In this document: positions 9,233-18,028 of the stretch, piece by piece | How positions within the stretch are numbered: the stretch's first letter is position 1 | How the letters are laid out: every line of letters begins with the position of its first letter | Assembly: GCF_902859935.1 (NCBI RefSeq) | Contig: NZ_CADIKI010000021.1 | Location: 62,001 to 126,000 of the forward strand | Length of the DNA stretch: 64,000 bases | DNA from: Paraburkholderia fynbosensis | GTDB lineage: Bacteria > Pseudomonadota > Gammaproteobacteria > Burkholderiales > Burkholderiaceae | Direction: 5' to 3' | Notes under the pieces: model-generated | The model's database searches: none | Seen by the model: the letters and a program-made list of their open reading frames with translations, nothing else | Told to the model about the DNA's origin: nothing | Position numbers and translations under genes: made by a program

Positions 9233-9733
9233 TCACTGCACGACGAATTCGGTGAACAGCACGTCCTGCACGTGGATCGGCGCGGCGCCCTTTTCGGTCG
9301 GCTGCGCGATCAGCGTCTGGAGCTCTTCGGCCAGCGCGCGCTTGCCTTCCAGCGGCGCGAGATCGTCGGGGTGCTTGTTCGAGAGCGCGAGCAGGATGTG
9401 GCTGCGCACTTCCGGCATGTGCTCGGTGAGCTGCTGCTGGGAGGCGGCGTCGCCGAGCCGGAGCGTGAGGCCGATGCGCAGGAAGTGCTGCTGGCCGTCG
9501 TCCGATTGCAGGTTGACCGTCATCGATTCGAGCGGGAAGAACAGCGGCGCCGCGGTCGGCGACGGCGCGGCTTCCGCTGAGGTCGCGGCCGGCGCGCGTT
9601 TGGACATGAAGAACCACACACCCGCGCCGGCTGCGCCCGCGGCGACGATCGCAATGAGGGCGATCAGGATGATGCGCTTCAACGGGCCCGGGGAGGCGGG
9701 CGCGGCTTGCTGGTTTGCGGTCGTGGATGCCAT
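9233..9733 (-). CDS. fliL: Flagellar basal body-associated protein FliL
   Basis: The product is about 166 residues with one N-terminal membrane helix (RIILIALIAIVAAGAAGAGV) and a periplasmic domain with the FliL pattern FFPLESMTVNLQSDDGQQHF. FliL surrounds the stator and stabilises it. The start chosen is ATG at 9733 (MASTTANQQ). The reading frame stays open further upstream into the repeat region, but that stretch has low-complexity composition and no conserved sequence. The ribosome binding site is weak. It is the first gene of fliLMNOPQR. Confidence 0.92.
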   Translation of the reverse strand: MASTTANQQAAPASPGPLKRIILIALIAIVAAGAAGAGVWFFMSKRAPAATSAEAAPSPTAAPLFFPLESMTVNLQSDDGQQHFLRIGLTLRLGDAASQQQLTEHMPEVRSHILLALSNKHPDDLAPLEGKRALAEELQTLIAQPTEKGAAPIHVQDVLFTEFVVQ

Positions 9734-10313
9734 GTGGTTTGCTTTGCGTGCCTTTAGTGCTGGTGAGGGTGATTGTTGTTGATTTGGGCTTGGATCGATG
9801 GGTCGAAAAGAAGGGGGATTGCGGGCTATCTCTGGTTTTTGGGTTGTTTTTTGGGTTGACGTGTTTGGCTGTTGGCCTTCGGTGTTGGCCTTTCCTTGAT
9901 GTCGCGGTGGTCTATTGGCGTTGCCCCTGTGCGGGGCGGCACTTACTTTCTTTGCCGCCGCAAAGAAAGTAAGCAAAGAAAGCGGCTTCACACCGCTAAT
10001 TCTTAAGCGGGTCCCCTGGCTTGGAGGGGGCAGTGGTCCATCTGGAATCAGTGCCCCCGCACATTCAGCCCCAGTGACAAGGCAGTCATTCTTCCGGCGG
10101 CGCTTCGCGCGCCGTCGCGGTAGTTCATCGAACCAGTGGAGCGCTCAGGGGCGCTCGAATCGAGAAGTCTTTGAGGGTTGCTTTCAGGTCCCGACTTGCG
10201 TGCGCGCAATTGCCGCAGGTCGCATGCGAAGGCCGCTCCGCGGCCAAGCGTCAGGCGTCAGGCGTCAGGCGTCAGGCGTCAGGCGTCAGGCGTCAGGCGT
10301 CCGGCGTCCGGCG
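9734..10313. other. Gene-free 580-base spacer with repeats between fliK and fliL
   Basis: No convincing coding region. The stretch has locally T-rich composition (about 9770-9900) unlike its neighbours, followed by a hairpin cluster and a tandem repeat listed separately. I could not find a sigma-28 promoter for fliL here. The sequence after the palindrome (about 9985-10140) looks like the body of an interspersed intergenic element; from memory similar stretches are frequent in Paraburkholderia genomes, which I could not check. Confidence 0.7.
9923..9973. repeat. Hairpin pair with 14-bp perfect palindrome (likely interspersed repeat)
   Basis: First stem GCCCC (9923-9927) / GGGGC (9933-9937). 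Second stem CTTACTTTCTTTGC (9942-9955), loop CGCC, GCAAAGAAAGTAAG (9960-9973), perfect over 14 bp with a 4-base loop. A partial third copy of the arm (GCAAAGAAAG) follows at 9973-9982. The symmetry makes both strands read FFAAAKKVS, which explains spurious reading frames here. Confidence 0.85.
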
Positions 10314-10317
10314 TCAG
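10248..10317. repeat. Tandem 7-bp repeat, ten copies of GCGTCAG
   Basis: Ten contiguous 7-bp units; units 8 and 9 read GCGTCCG. The array runs into the 3' end of fliK, whose TGA stop (complement of 10314-10316) lies in the tenth unit. Confidence 0.95.
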
Positions 10318-11813
10318 GCGAATGTATCGACCAGCCCAACCTTGCGCTTCACCGTGACGTTGGCCACCGTGTCTATCGCGTCCGATGTACCGCCGCCAAA
10401 CGATCCGCCGCCGCTGCCGGATTTGCCGCCCGTGCGGCCCGAATCGGCGTTCTGTTGCTGGCCGCCGCTCTGGCGCGCGAAGCCGTCGCTGACGCTCGCA
10501 CTGCCCAGCCCGATGCCGTTCGATTCCATCGCCTCGCGCAGTTTCGGCAACGCCGCCTCGACCGCCTCACGTACCGACTGGTGCTGCGAAACGAACAGCG
10601 CATGCGCGTGGTTGTCGGCGACCTGCAAGACGACTTGCAGCGGGCCGAGATCCTTCGGGTTCAACGTCAGTTCGGCACTCTGCGAATGCGCGTTCGACAG
10701 GAACACCACCTTCTGGCTCAGCGCATCTTCCCAGTCGGTCGTGCCGACCTGCGGCGCCAGTGCGTTCGCCGCTTCCGCCGCGCTCGCGGTGCCTGTGCTT
10801 TGGGCGGCGGCCGTCGTCGCGGCGCTCGCCGCGGCTTGCGTGGCGGCCAGGGCCGCAGTCGCCGCGTCGGCCGCGCTCTTGAAGGACGACAGGTTGTCGG
10901 TCTGAGCGCCGGCGGCCGTTGCTGTCAGCGTGTCGACCGCCGATCTCGCTGCGGCCGCCGGGTCGGCCAGCGTCGTCGGCGCAGCCGTCGCCGTCGCGGC
11001 GCCCTTCGATGCGTTCGATCCCTTGCCCACGCCGAACAGCCCGCTTGCGAGCGACTTGCCGTCCGCCGAGCCGCTCAGCCCGCCGTTCGCGCTCGCCAGT
11101 CCGTTGGCCGCCGCCGCGGCGTTCGCTGCCGCGCCGCTCGCCAGCGCCTGGGCCGGCACCGCGCCCTGGCCGCTCGCCAGTGCGGCGAGCGCCGCCTGCA
11201 ATGCGTCCTGGAGCGACTTCGGATCGGTTGCGGTGGTTTTCTTGCCCGCCGCCAAGCCGGGTGTCGTGGTGGTGGCCGTGCCCGTCGGCGCGGTCGCGGC
11301 GTCGGCCAAGGCCGTGGCGGGATCGGCGGTCGTCGTGGCGCTGTTCGCGTCCGCCTGGGCTTGCGCCTGAGCTTGAGCGGCGGCCGCCGCCGCGGCCGCG
11401 CCCGCATCGGCCGGTGTCGTGTTGTTGCCGGACTTTGCCGGCGTCGTCGGGGTTTTGCCGTTTGACGCCTGCTGCGCGTGATCCGGAGATGTCGTGGATG
11501 AAGCCGCGTTCGTCGAGCTGTCGCTGTTGCTGCTGCTCTGCGCGTCGTTTGCCTGTTGCGTGGCGGAATCGGCCGGCGGCGCGTCGTGCACGCTCGACGA
11601 AGCCGCCGACGATGACGAAGCCTGCTGCTGGCTCGCGCTCTGCGCGGCCGCGTTGCTCTGCTGGTCGATGCTTTGCTGCAAGGTTTGCGAGAACGGGTTG
11701 GCGCTCGCCGCGGCGGCCATCGCCGCGCTGGTCGACGAGTTGCCGGCGGAGCCGAGCAGCGAACCGATTTGTGAGCCGATCTGTGAAAGAAGCGACATAA
11801 GGAATCCTGTCAA
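10314..11813 (-). CDS. fliK: Flagellar hook-length control protein FliK
   Basis: The protein is 499 residues. A long Ala/Ser/Thr/Gln-rich disordered ruler region (about residues 20-360) precedes the C-terminal FliK domain (about 375-480) with AELTLNPKDLGPLQVVLQV and VREAVEAALPKLREAM. The C-terminal domain interacts with FlhB to switch export from hook to filament proteins. The TGA stop lies inside a 7-bp tandem repeat, so the last residues (LVDTFA) are coded at the edge of an unstable tract. fliJ ends 45 bases upstream. A second FliK-like gene lies at 19234. Confidence 0.94.
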   Translation of the reverse strand: MTGFLMSLLSQIGSQIGSLLGSAGNSSTSAAMAAAASANPFSQTLQQSIDQQSNAAAQSASQQQASSSSAASSSVHDAPPADSATQQANDAQSSSNSDSSTNAASSTTSPDHAQQASNGKTPTTPAKSGNNTTPADAGAAAAAAAAQAQAQAQADANSATTTADPATALADAATAPTGTATTTTPGLAAGKKTTATDPKSLQDALQAALAALASGQGAVPAQALASGAAANAAAAANGLASANGGLSGSADGKSLASGLFGVGKGSNASKGAATATAAPTTLADPAAAARSAVDTLTATAAGAQTDNLSSFKSAADAATAALAATQAAASAATTAAAQSTGTASAAEAANALAPQVGTTDWEDALSQKVVFLSNAHSQSAELTLNPKDLGPLQVVLQVADNHAHALFVSQHQSVREAVEAALPKLREAMESNGIGLGSASVSDGFARQSGGQQQNADSGRTGGKSGSGGGSFGGGTSDAIDTVANVTVKRKVGLVDTFA

Positions 11814-11858
11814 TCTGTCATACGGGTGGTCGGTGAGACGAGGCGACGCTCGCCTCCC

Positions 11859-12308
11859 TCAGATGCCTTCGGCGCGCATGCGCAGAATCCGCGCGGCGAA
11901 TTCGTCGGCGTCGCGCTGTTCGCGCCGCGCGACGGTTTTTGCTTCGGCTGCTTCGCCGCGCGCCTGCAGCACTTCGTAGGAGCCGAGCTTCTGCTTCTGG
12001 CGCTGCCAGTCGGGCTTCGCCGCTTCGACACGGGCGGCGGCCGTCGCGAGCAGATTGCGCTGCTGGTCGATGGCGGCGTCGAGCGTGTCGATGAACGCCT
12101 GGAAGTTGCGCATGTTGCCGGCGGGCATGCCGCTCTGGGCGGTCGTCGTGAAGCGCGAGTGGTATTCATCGCGGTACTGCACGAGCGCATCGAGCTGCGC
12201 CTCGACGTCGTTGCGCTCGCGCTGCGCGCGGCCCAGACGCTGCGCGGCGGCGTCCACATCGTCCTGCGCGAGGCCGATGAGCGTCTTGATCGGAAAGTGT
12301 TTCGCCAT
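11859..12308 (-). CDS. fliJ: Flagellar export chaperone/stalk protein FliJ
   Basis: The product is 149 residues and almost entirely helical with heptad-like charge patterning, as expected for the coiled-coil FliJ that inserts into the FliI hexamer and contacts FlhA. The N-terminus (FPIKTLIGLAQDDVDAAAQR) fits the family. It follows fliI with a gap of two bases, so the genes are translationally linked. Confidence 0.93.
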   Translation of the reverse strand: MAKHFPIKTLIGLAQDDVDAAAQRLGRAQRERNDVEAQLDALVQYRDEYHSRFTTTAQSGMPAGNMRNFQAFIDTLDAAIDQQRNLLATAAARVEAAKPDWQRQKQKLGSYEVLQARGEAAEAKTVARREQRDADEFAARILRMRAEGI

Positions 12309-12310
12309 CG

Positions 12311-13990
12311 TCAGCCTCCTTGGGCAAACAGTGCGTCCAGCATCTCGACGCTGGGTTCAAAGTTTGCGCATTCGCGAAAACCTTGCTGCAAAAATGCTTC
12401 CATCCGCGGATACAGCGCGATTGCGCGATCGAGCACAGCGTCGCGCCCGCTCGAATACGCGCCGACGTTGATCAGATCGCGGTTGCGCTGATAGCGCGAC
12501 AGCATCTGCTTGAACATACGCGTCTTGTTCAGATGGTTATCGTCGATCAGCGCGGTCATTGCCCGGCTAATCGACGCTTCGATGTCGATCGCCGGATAAT
12601 GGCCGGCCTCGGCGAGCGAGCGCGACAGCACGATGTGACCGTCGAGAATCGCTCGCGCGGAGTCGGCGATCGGGTCCTGCTGGTCGTCGCCTTCGGTCAG
12701 CACGGTGTAGAACGCGGTGATCGAACCGCCGCCCGCCGGGCCGTTGCCGGTCCGCTCGACGAGCGCCGGCAGCTTGGCGAACACCGAAGGCGGATAGCCC
12801 TTGGTGGCGGGCGGCTCGCCCACGGCCAGCGCGATTTCGCGCTGCGCCATCGCGTAGCGTGTCAGCGAGTCCATGAGCAGCAGCACGTGCTTGCCCTGGT
12901 CGCGGAAATATTCGGCGAGTGAAGTGGAATACGACGCGGCCTGCATCCGCAACAGCGGCGAGACGTCGGCGGGCGCCGCGATGACCACGGAGCGCGCGAG
13001 ACCTTCCTCGCCCAGAATCTGCTCGATGAATTCCTTCACTTCGCGACCGCGTTCGCCGATCAGGCCGATTACGATCACCTCGGCGCTGGTGTAGCGCGCC
13101 ATGGTGCCGAGCAGGACCGATTTACCGACGCCCGAACCGGCAAAGAGCCCCATGCGCTGACCACGGCCGACGGTCAGCAGCGCGTTGATCGCGCGCACGC
13201 CGACGTCGAGCACCTTGTGAATCGGCTCGCGGTTCAGCGGATTGATGACCGGCGCGGACAGCGGCGCGTCGGCCTGCGCACCGAGCGGGCCGAGTCCGTC
13301 GAGCGGACGGCCCGACGCGTCCAGCACTCGGCCGAGCAATTCCCAGCCGACCGGCAGGCGTTTCGCGCCCGCCATCGGGTCGGCGATCGGCGCGCTTTCG
13401 AGCGGATAGACGCGTGCGCCGGGCAGCAGGCCGATTACTTCGGTGGTCGGCATCAGAAACAGTTTGTCGCCGGAGAAGCCGACGACTTCGGCTTCGGCCA
13501 TCGGCAGCGAACTGCCGGGCGGCAGTTCGATCATCACCTCGGCGCCGACCGACAGGCGCAGGCCGACCGCTTCGAGCACGAGGCCGGCGGCGCGCGTCAA
13601 TCGTCCGCAGGCGCGCAGCGGCTTCGCGATCGCATTGCGCGCGCGCAGTGCGTCGAGGCGGCCTCGCCAGGCTTGCATGTGCGGGTTGCTGTCGAGCGCG
13701 GGGTCGTAGGCTGCGTGGATGGCGGCAGCGGAGGCAGCGCCTGGAGCGGCGGAATCACGGCTCGCGGCGGCGCCCGTCGCCGGATGCGCGTGAGCCGGAT
13801 CGCGCAAGGCCGCTTCGATCGCGGCAACCGCGGCCGCGGCGGACGCCACCGAAGAGGTCGCCGCGGGCATGACCCCATCCGCCGCATCCACATCCGCAAG
13901 CGCTTCGGCGCCGAACGACGCCAGCGCCAGTTCGCGTTCGAGCGGCGTCAGGTCGCTGGCGCGAATCTCTTCGAGGGTCGGCTTCACCAT
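12311..13990 (-). CDS. fliI: Flagellum-specific ATPase FliI
   Basis: FliI is 559 residues and energises export together with FliH and FliJ. The P-loop GSGVGKS is at residues 285-291, followed by GLIGERGREVKEF. The common family length is about 440-470 residues; here about 100 extra residues, rich in Ala and poor in conserved sequence, precede the core at MQAWRGRLDALRARN (about residue 105). The ATG at 13990 overlaps the end of fliH by seven bases, which supports this long start, although an internal start near residue 105 cannot be excluded. Confidence 0.95.
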   Translation of the reverse strand: MVKPTLEEIRASDLTPLERELALASFGAEALADVDAADGVMPAATSSVASAAAAVAAIEAALRDPAHAHPATGAAASRDSAAPGAASAAAIHAAYDPALDSNPHMQAWRGRLDALRARNAIAKPLRACGRLTRAAGLVLEAVGLRLSVGAEVMIELPPGSSLPMAEAEVVGFSGDKLFLMPTTEVIGLLPGARVYPLESAPIADPMAGAKRLPVGWELLGRVLDASGRPLDGLGPLGAQADAPLSAPVINPLNREPIHKVLDVGVRAINALLTVGRGQRMGLFAGSGVGKSVLLGTMARYTSAEVIVIGLIGERGREVKEFIEQILGEEGLARSVVIAAPADVSPLLRMQAASYSTSLAEYFRDQGKHVLLLMDSLTRYAMAQREIALAVGEPPATKGYPPSVFAKLPALVERTGNGPAGGGSITAFYTVLTEGDDQQDPIADSARAILDGHIVLSRSLAEAGHYPAIDIEASISRAMTALIDDNHLNKTRMFKQMLSRYQRNRDLINVGAYSSGRDAVLDRAIALYPRMEAFLQQGFRECANFEPSVEMLDALFAQGG

Positions 13991-14673
13991 GTGCTCACCT
14001 TGCCGAGCGCGGCCGCGACACGTTCCCAGCGCGTGTCGATGCCGGCATCCACTTCGCCGGTGCCGGCCTGGGCGCGGCAGCCGCCGCGTTCCACCGACGC
14101 ATCCGTGCGCACCGTCCAGCCGCGCGTTTGCAACTCTTCCATCAGATAGGCCTCGACGACCGGCAGATCGGCGGGACTCACGATCAGGGCCGGCGCGCCG
14201 ACCAGCGCGGGTTCGGTGGCCAGCACCTCACGCGCGGCGGCGATCAGCGCGGTCGGGTCGTGCTGCACGTGCTGGCGCACCACCTGCTGCGCGATGTCCA
14301 GCGCCAGCGCGACCAGCGTTTCGGAGATCGCGCTCTGGGCGCCGTCGAGCGCCGTCTTGAAGGTTGCCGCCAATGCGGCGAGCTGCGCCGCTTCTTCGCG
14401 CGCTTCGCTCTGGCCCTGCTCGAAACCCTGCGCATGACCCTGGTCGTAACCGGCCTGGTAGCCGAGCGCCTGGCCGGCCACGTGGCCGGACGCGATGCCC
14501 TGCGCGTGCGCGGCGTCGCGCAGGCGTTCCAGTTCGGCTTCGAACGCGGCGCCGTCGTCGACCTCGGGCTCGGGCGGCGGCGCCGGCGGCACCGGATCGA
14601 ACGAGGCCATCTCCCAGCGCTGGTAGGCCGAGAGGCTTGCCTTCGCCGAGGAGTTCTGATCAGACATATGCAT
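13984..14673 (-). CDS. fliH: Flagellar assembly protein FliH
   Basis: FliH is 229 residues. The middle has the glycine-repeat helix typical of FliH (GIASGHVAGQALGYQAGYDQ, continuing GHAQGFEQG), followed by the C-terminal domain with VALALDIAQQVVRQ. It regulates FliI and links it to FliN. It overlaps fliG by 14 bases and fliI by 7. Confidence 0.94.
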   Translation of the reverse strand: MHMSDQNSSAKASLSAYQRWEMASFDPVPPAPPPEPEVDDGAAFEAELERLRDAAHAQGIASGHVAGQALGYQAGYDQGHAQGFEQGQSEAREEAAQLAALAATFKTALDGAQSAISETLVALALDIAQQVVRQHVQHDPTALIAAAREVLATEPALVGAPALIVSPADLPVVEAYLMEELQTRGWTVRTDASVERGGCRAQAGTGEVDAGIDTRWERVAAALGKVSTW

Positions 14674-15655
14674 CTTCCGCCTTGCCGCCTAGCACGATCT
14701 GACCGCTCTCGGCCAGATTGCGCACGATCTGCAGGATGCGGCGCTGTTGCGTTTCGACTTCGGAGACCCGTACCGGACCGCGTGCATCGAGGTCTTCGGC
14801 GAGCAGTTCGGCCGCGCGTTGCGACATGTTCGACAGGAACTTCTGGCGCAGCGCGGGCGGCGCGCCCTTCAGCGAGATGATCAGCGCCTCGGACTCGACT
14901 TCCTTCAGCAGCAGCTGGATCGCGCGGTCTTCCAGATCGAGCAGGTTCTCGAACACGAACATCTGATCGATGATCTTCTGCGCAAGTTCCGCGTCGTATT
15001 GGCGGACGTTCTCGATGACGCCTTCCTCGTGGTTGCTCGACATGAAGTTGAGAATCTCGGCCGCCGTGCGGATGCCGCCCATCGGGCTGCGCTTGAGGTT
15101 GTCGCTGCCGGACAGCAGGCCCGTCAGCACGTCGTCGAGTTCGCGCAATGCGGCCGGCTGGATGCCGTCTAGCGTGGCGATGCGCAGCAGCACGTCGTTG
15201 CGCAGCCGCTCGGTGAAGCAGGCGACGATTTCCGACGCCTGATCGCGGTCCAGGTGCACGAGGATGGTCGCGATGATCTGCGGATGCTCGTTCTTGATCA
15301 ACTCGGCGACCGCCGCGGAATCCATCCACTTCAGGCCTTCGATGCCGCTGGTGTCGCTGCCTTGCAGGATGCGGTCGATGATCGCGCCGGCCTTGTCGTC
15401 GCCGAGCGCCTTGGTCAGTACCGAACGGATGTACTCGTTCGAATCGAGCGACATGCCGGTGTGCTGCTCCGCTTCCTTCACGAACTCCTGCAGGACTTCG
15501 TCGACCTGCTCGCGGGTCACGTTCTTCAGCGCGGCCATCGCGACGCCGATCTTCTGGACTTCGCGCGGCCCGAGGAACTTGAACACCTGCGCGGCTTCTT
15601 CCTCGCCGATCGACATCAGCAGCAGCGCGCTTTTCACTACGCCTTCAGCGCTCAT
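14660..15655 (-). CDS. fliG: Flagellar motor switch protein FliG
   Basis: The 331-residue protein matches the family length. It contains the KNEHPQIIATILVHLD segment (EHPQ motif for FliM contact) in the middle domain and the C-terminal torque domain with DLEDRAIQLLLKEVE, whose charged residues face MotA. FliG joins the MS ring to the C-ring. The gene overlaps fliF by 11 bases. Confidence 0.98.
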   Translation of the reverse strand: MSAEGVVKSALLLMSIGEEEAAQVFKFLGPREVQKIGVAMAALKNVTREQVDEVLQEFVKEAEQHTGMSLDSNEYIRSVLTKALGDDKAGAIIDRILQGSDTSGIEGLKWMDSAAVAELIKNEHPQIIATILVHLDRDQASEIVACFTERLRNDVLLRIATLDGIQPAALRELDDVLTGLLSGSDNLKRSPMGGIRTAAEILNFMSSNHEEGVIENVRQYDAELAQKIIDQMFVFENLLDLEDRAIQLLLKEVESEALIISLKGAPPALRQKFLSNMSQRAAELLAEDLDARGPVRVSEVETQQRRILQIVRNLAESGQIVLGGKAEDAYV

Positions 15656-17441
15656 CGGACACCCAATTTTTCACGACGGTTGCAACGATCTTCGGATCCT
15701 GGCGCGCGATGCTGCGTGCGAATTCCAGGTTCCGTTCGTATTTGTGTTTCGCGTTTTCGAGCGCGAGCGTTTCGCTGTCGGTCTCGATCTCGACCACGGC
15801 GCCATCGCGCTCCGCAGCCGGAATGCCGTCCAGCAGGACCGGCTCGTCCGGCGAGGCCAGCGCGGCCACGGCGACCGGTTCCGGCGGCGGGAAAGCGCGG
15901 CGCAGCGCGGGTTTGACCATCACGAAGTAGAGGAACAGGGCCACCGCGCCGATGCCGAGATAGGTCGCGATCTGCTTGTAGAGCGCCAGCATGTCCGGCG
16001 TGCGCCACCACGGCAGGTTCGCATTCGGATCGATGTCGGCGGTGAACGCGCTGTTGACCACGTTGACCGAGTCGCCGCGTGCCGCGTCGAAGCCCATCGC
16101 GTCCTTCACCAGTTGCGTGACTTGCGCGAGCTTGTCGGCGGTGACCGGCTGCATGGTCACATTGCCCTTCGCGTCGGCGACCCGCAGGTAGTTCACCACC
16201 ACCGCCACCGACAGACGCCGGATGCCGCCCATCGGCCGGTCGACGTGGCTCACGGTCTTGTCGAGCTCGTAGTTGGTGGTCGAATCCTTGCGGTCGCTGA
16301 CCGGCGTGGTCGTGACGCCGCTCGCGCCATTGCCCGCCGTGATCGGCGCGGAGGCAGGTTGCGGCGGCTGGTTCGACAGCGCGCCGGGCACGCCCGAAGC
16401 GCCGCCTTGCGACATTTCGGTGGCGCTGCTCGACTGCTGGCTGCGGATCGCCGCCTGCTGCGGGTTGCCGTTCGGGCCGTAGTTTTCCGAAGTTTGTTCG
16501 CTGTGCGAGAAGTCGATGTCGGCGCTGACCTGCGAGTGCGCGTTGCCCGCGCCGAACAGCGGCGCGAGGATCGCGTTGATGCGCTGCTGCGTGTTGCGCT
16601 CGATCTGCTGGCGGTACTTCAGCTGCGTCGCGTCGAGTCCGCTGCCGGTGCTCGGCTGCGTCAGCAGATTGCCGTCCTGGTCGAGAATCGTCACGCCATG
16701 CACCGGCATTTCCGGCACCGCCGACGACACCATGTGCGTAATCGCGACCACCTGGCCTTCGTCGAGCACGCGGCCCGGATAGAGGTTCACCAGCACGGCC
16801 GCCGACGGCGCTTCCTTGTCGCGCACGAATACCGAGGGCTTCGGAATCGCCAGATGCACGCGCGCGGACTTCACCGTCGAAATCGATTCGATCGTGCGTT
16901 CCAGCTCGCCCTCCAGCGCGCGCTGATAGTTGATCTGCTCGTCGAACTGGCTGATGCCGAACTTCTGGTTGTCCATCAGCTCGAAGCCGACCGAGCCGCT
17001 CTTGGGCAGGCCTTGCGAGGCGAGCCGCAGACGCATCTCGTGCACCTGCTCGGCCGGCACGAGGATCGCGCCGCCATTGTCGGAGATCTTGTACGGAATG
17101 TTGGCCTGCTGGAGCGCGGCGATGATCGAACCGCCGTCGCGGTCGGACAGATTGCTGAACAGCACCTTGTAGTCCGGCGCGCGCGACCACAGGAAGAGGC
17201 CCACGACGATCGCGACCAGCAGTGCGACCGCGAAGATCAGCGGGGCGCGCGGGTTGCCGCGCATCTGCGCGAGGCCCGACAGACGCTGGGTGAAGTTGCC
17301 GCCCATGCCGCCCAAGTTGCCGCCGAGCCCGCCCAGGTCGGCGCCGGCCTGGCCGGCGCCGACCGCGCCGGTGCCGGGCTGCGCGCCGGCCAGCCCCATG
17401 CGGGCGTCGGGGTTGATCAAAGAGTTGGCTGACGAATCCAT
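15645..17441 (-). CDS. fliF: Flagellar MS-ring protein FliF
   Basis: FliF is about 598 residues from ATG at 17441 (MDSSANSLIN). Two membrane helices flank the ring-building domains: APLIFAVALLVAIVVGLFLW near residues 66-85 and a second helix at IGAVALFLYFVMVKP late in the protein. Between them lie the YscJ/FliF region (LSDRDGGSIIAALQQANIPY) and the C-terminal FliF domain. The chosen start has GGAG about a dozen bases upstream. A longer frame upstream reaches into the divergent promoter region and lacks conserved sequence. The C-terminal tail (ARSIARQDPKIVATVVKNWV) binds FliG. Confidence 0.96.
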   Translation of the reverse strand: MDSSANSLINPDARMGLAGAQPGTGAVGAGQAGADLGGLGGNLGGMGGNFTQRLSGLAQMRGNPRAPLIFAVALLVAIVVGLFLWSRAPDYKVLFSNLSDRDGGSIIAALQQANIPYKISDNGGAILVPAEQVHEMRLRLASQGLPKSGSVGFELMDNQKFGISQFDEQINYQRALEGELERTIESISTVKSARVHLAIPKPSVFVRDKEAPSAAVLVNLYPGRVLDEGQVVAITHMVSSAVPEMPVHGVTILDQDGNLLTQPSTGSGLDATQLKYRQQIERNTQQRINAILAPLFGAGNAHSQVSADIDFSHSEQTSENYGPNGNPQQAAIRSQQSSSATEMSQGGASGVPGALSNQPPQPASAPITAGNGASGVTTTPVSDRKDSTTNYELDKTVSHVDRPMGGIRRLSVAVVVNYLRVADAKGNVTMQPVTADKLAQVTQLVKDAMGFDAARGDSVNVVNSAFTADIDPNANLPWWRTPDMLALYKQIATYLGIGAVALFLYFVMVKPALRRAFPPPEPVAVAALASPDEPVLLDGIPAAERDGAVVEIETDSETLALENAKHKYERNLEFARSIARQDPKIVATVVKNWVSDER

Positions 17442-17692
17442 GCGTCGAGTATCTCCGGGATGCCTTTGCGTTCTGCCGCCTGAGCGCGCCGAGGGTCGGC
17501 AGGCGTACGGACAGAGACTTTCACCCTTGAAATTATCCGCAGCGCCGCTCAACCCGATTGCTTGAATAGAGCGGGGTTTCCCCTCTACTTTCGGGCCTGT
17601 TGCGACGGGGGCGCTTGCTATGCTTCGGTTCAGATCGGTACGGCTGTGCAGGTGCGGCTATAACCGCCGGTCCTTCATTCAACGGAGAGAAC

Positions 17693-18028
17693 ATGACCAT
17701 GCCCGTGAACGCGCTCTCGTCGGCGCTGCAACAGATGCAGGCGATGGCGGCGCAGGCGGCCGGCGGCACCACCCCGGCGGCCGAGCAGTCCGGCGCGGCG
17801 ACCACCGGCGGCTTCGCGTCGGCGCTGAAGGCGTCGCTCGACAAGATCAGCAACGACCAGAAAACCGCGATCGGCGAATCGCAGGCGTTCGAACTGGGCT
17901 CGTCGAACGTGTCGCTGAACGACGTCATGGTCGACATGCAGAAGGCCAACGTCGGCTTCCAGTTCGGGCTGCAGGTGCGCAACAAGCTGGTTTCCGCCTA
18001 CAACGACATCGCGCAGATGGCGGTCTGA
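17693..18028 (+). CDS. fliE: Flagellar hook-basal body complex protein FliE
   Basis: FliE is 111 residues from the ATG at 17693, which has GGAGAG as ribosome binding site. The C-terminal half carries the conserved pattern NVSLNDVMVDMQKANVGFQF followed by VRNKLVSAYNDIAQMAV. It connects the MS ring with the rod. It diverges from fliF; the 251 bases between the two starts must carry the promoters of both units, but I could not identify them with confidence. Confidence 0.96.
   Translation: MTMPVNALSSALQQMQAMAAQAAGGTTPAAEQSGAATTGGFASALKASLDKISNDQKTAIGESQAFELGSSNVSLNDVMVDMQKANVGFQFGLQVRNKLVSAYNDIAQMAV

Noticed and set aside
10248..10317. Possible CRISPR array
   Set aside because: Seven-base units without spacers; a simple tandem repeat. 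The TGCACC array at 47905-47958 was rejected for the same reason.
9915..11465. Long plus-strand frames crossing the repeat region into fliK
   Set aside because: They arise from the palindrome (same peptide on both strands), the 7-bp repeat and antisense fliK.
15264..17432. A 722-codon plus-strand frame antisense to fliF and fliG
   Set aside because: Shadow of fliF/fliG; composition (Arg, His, Ala) is that of antisense translation and no ribosome binding site or motif is present.
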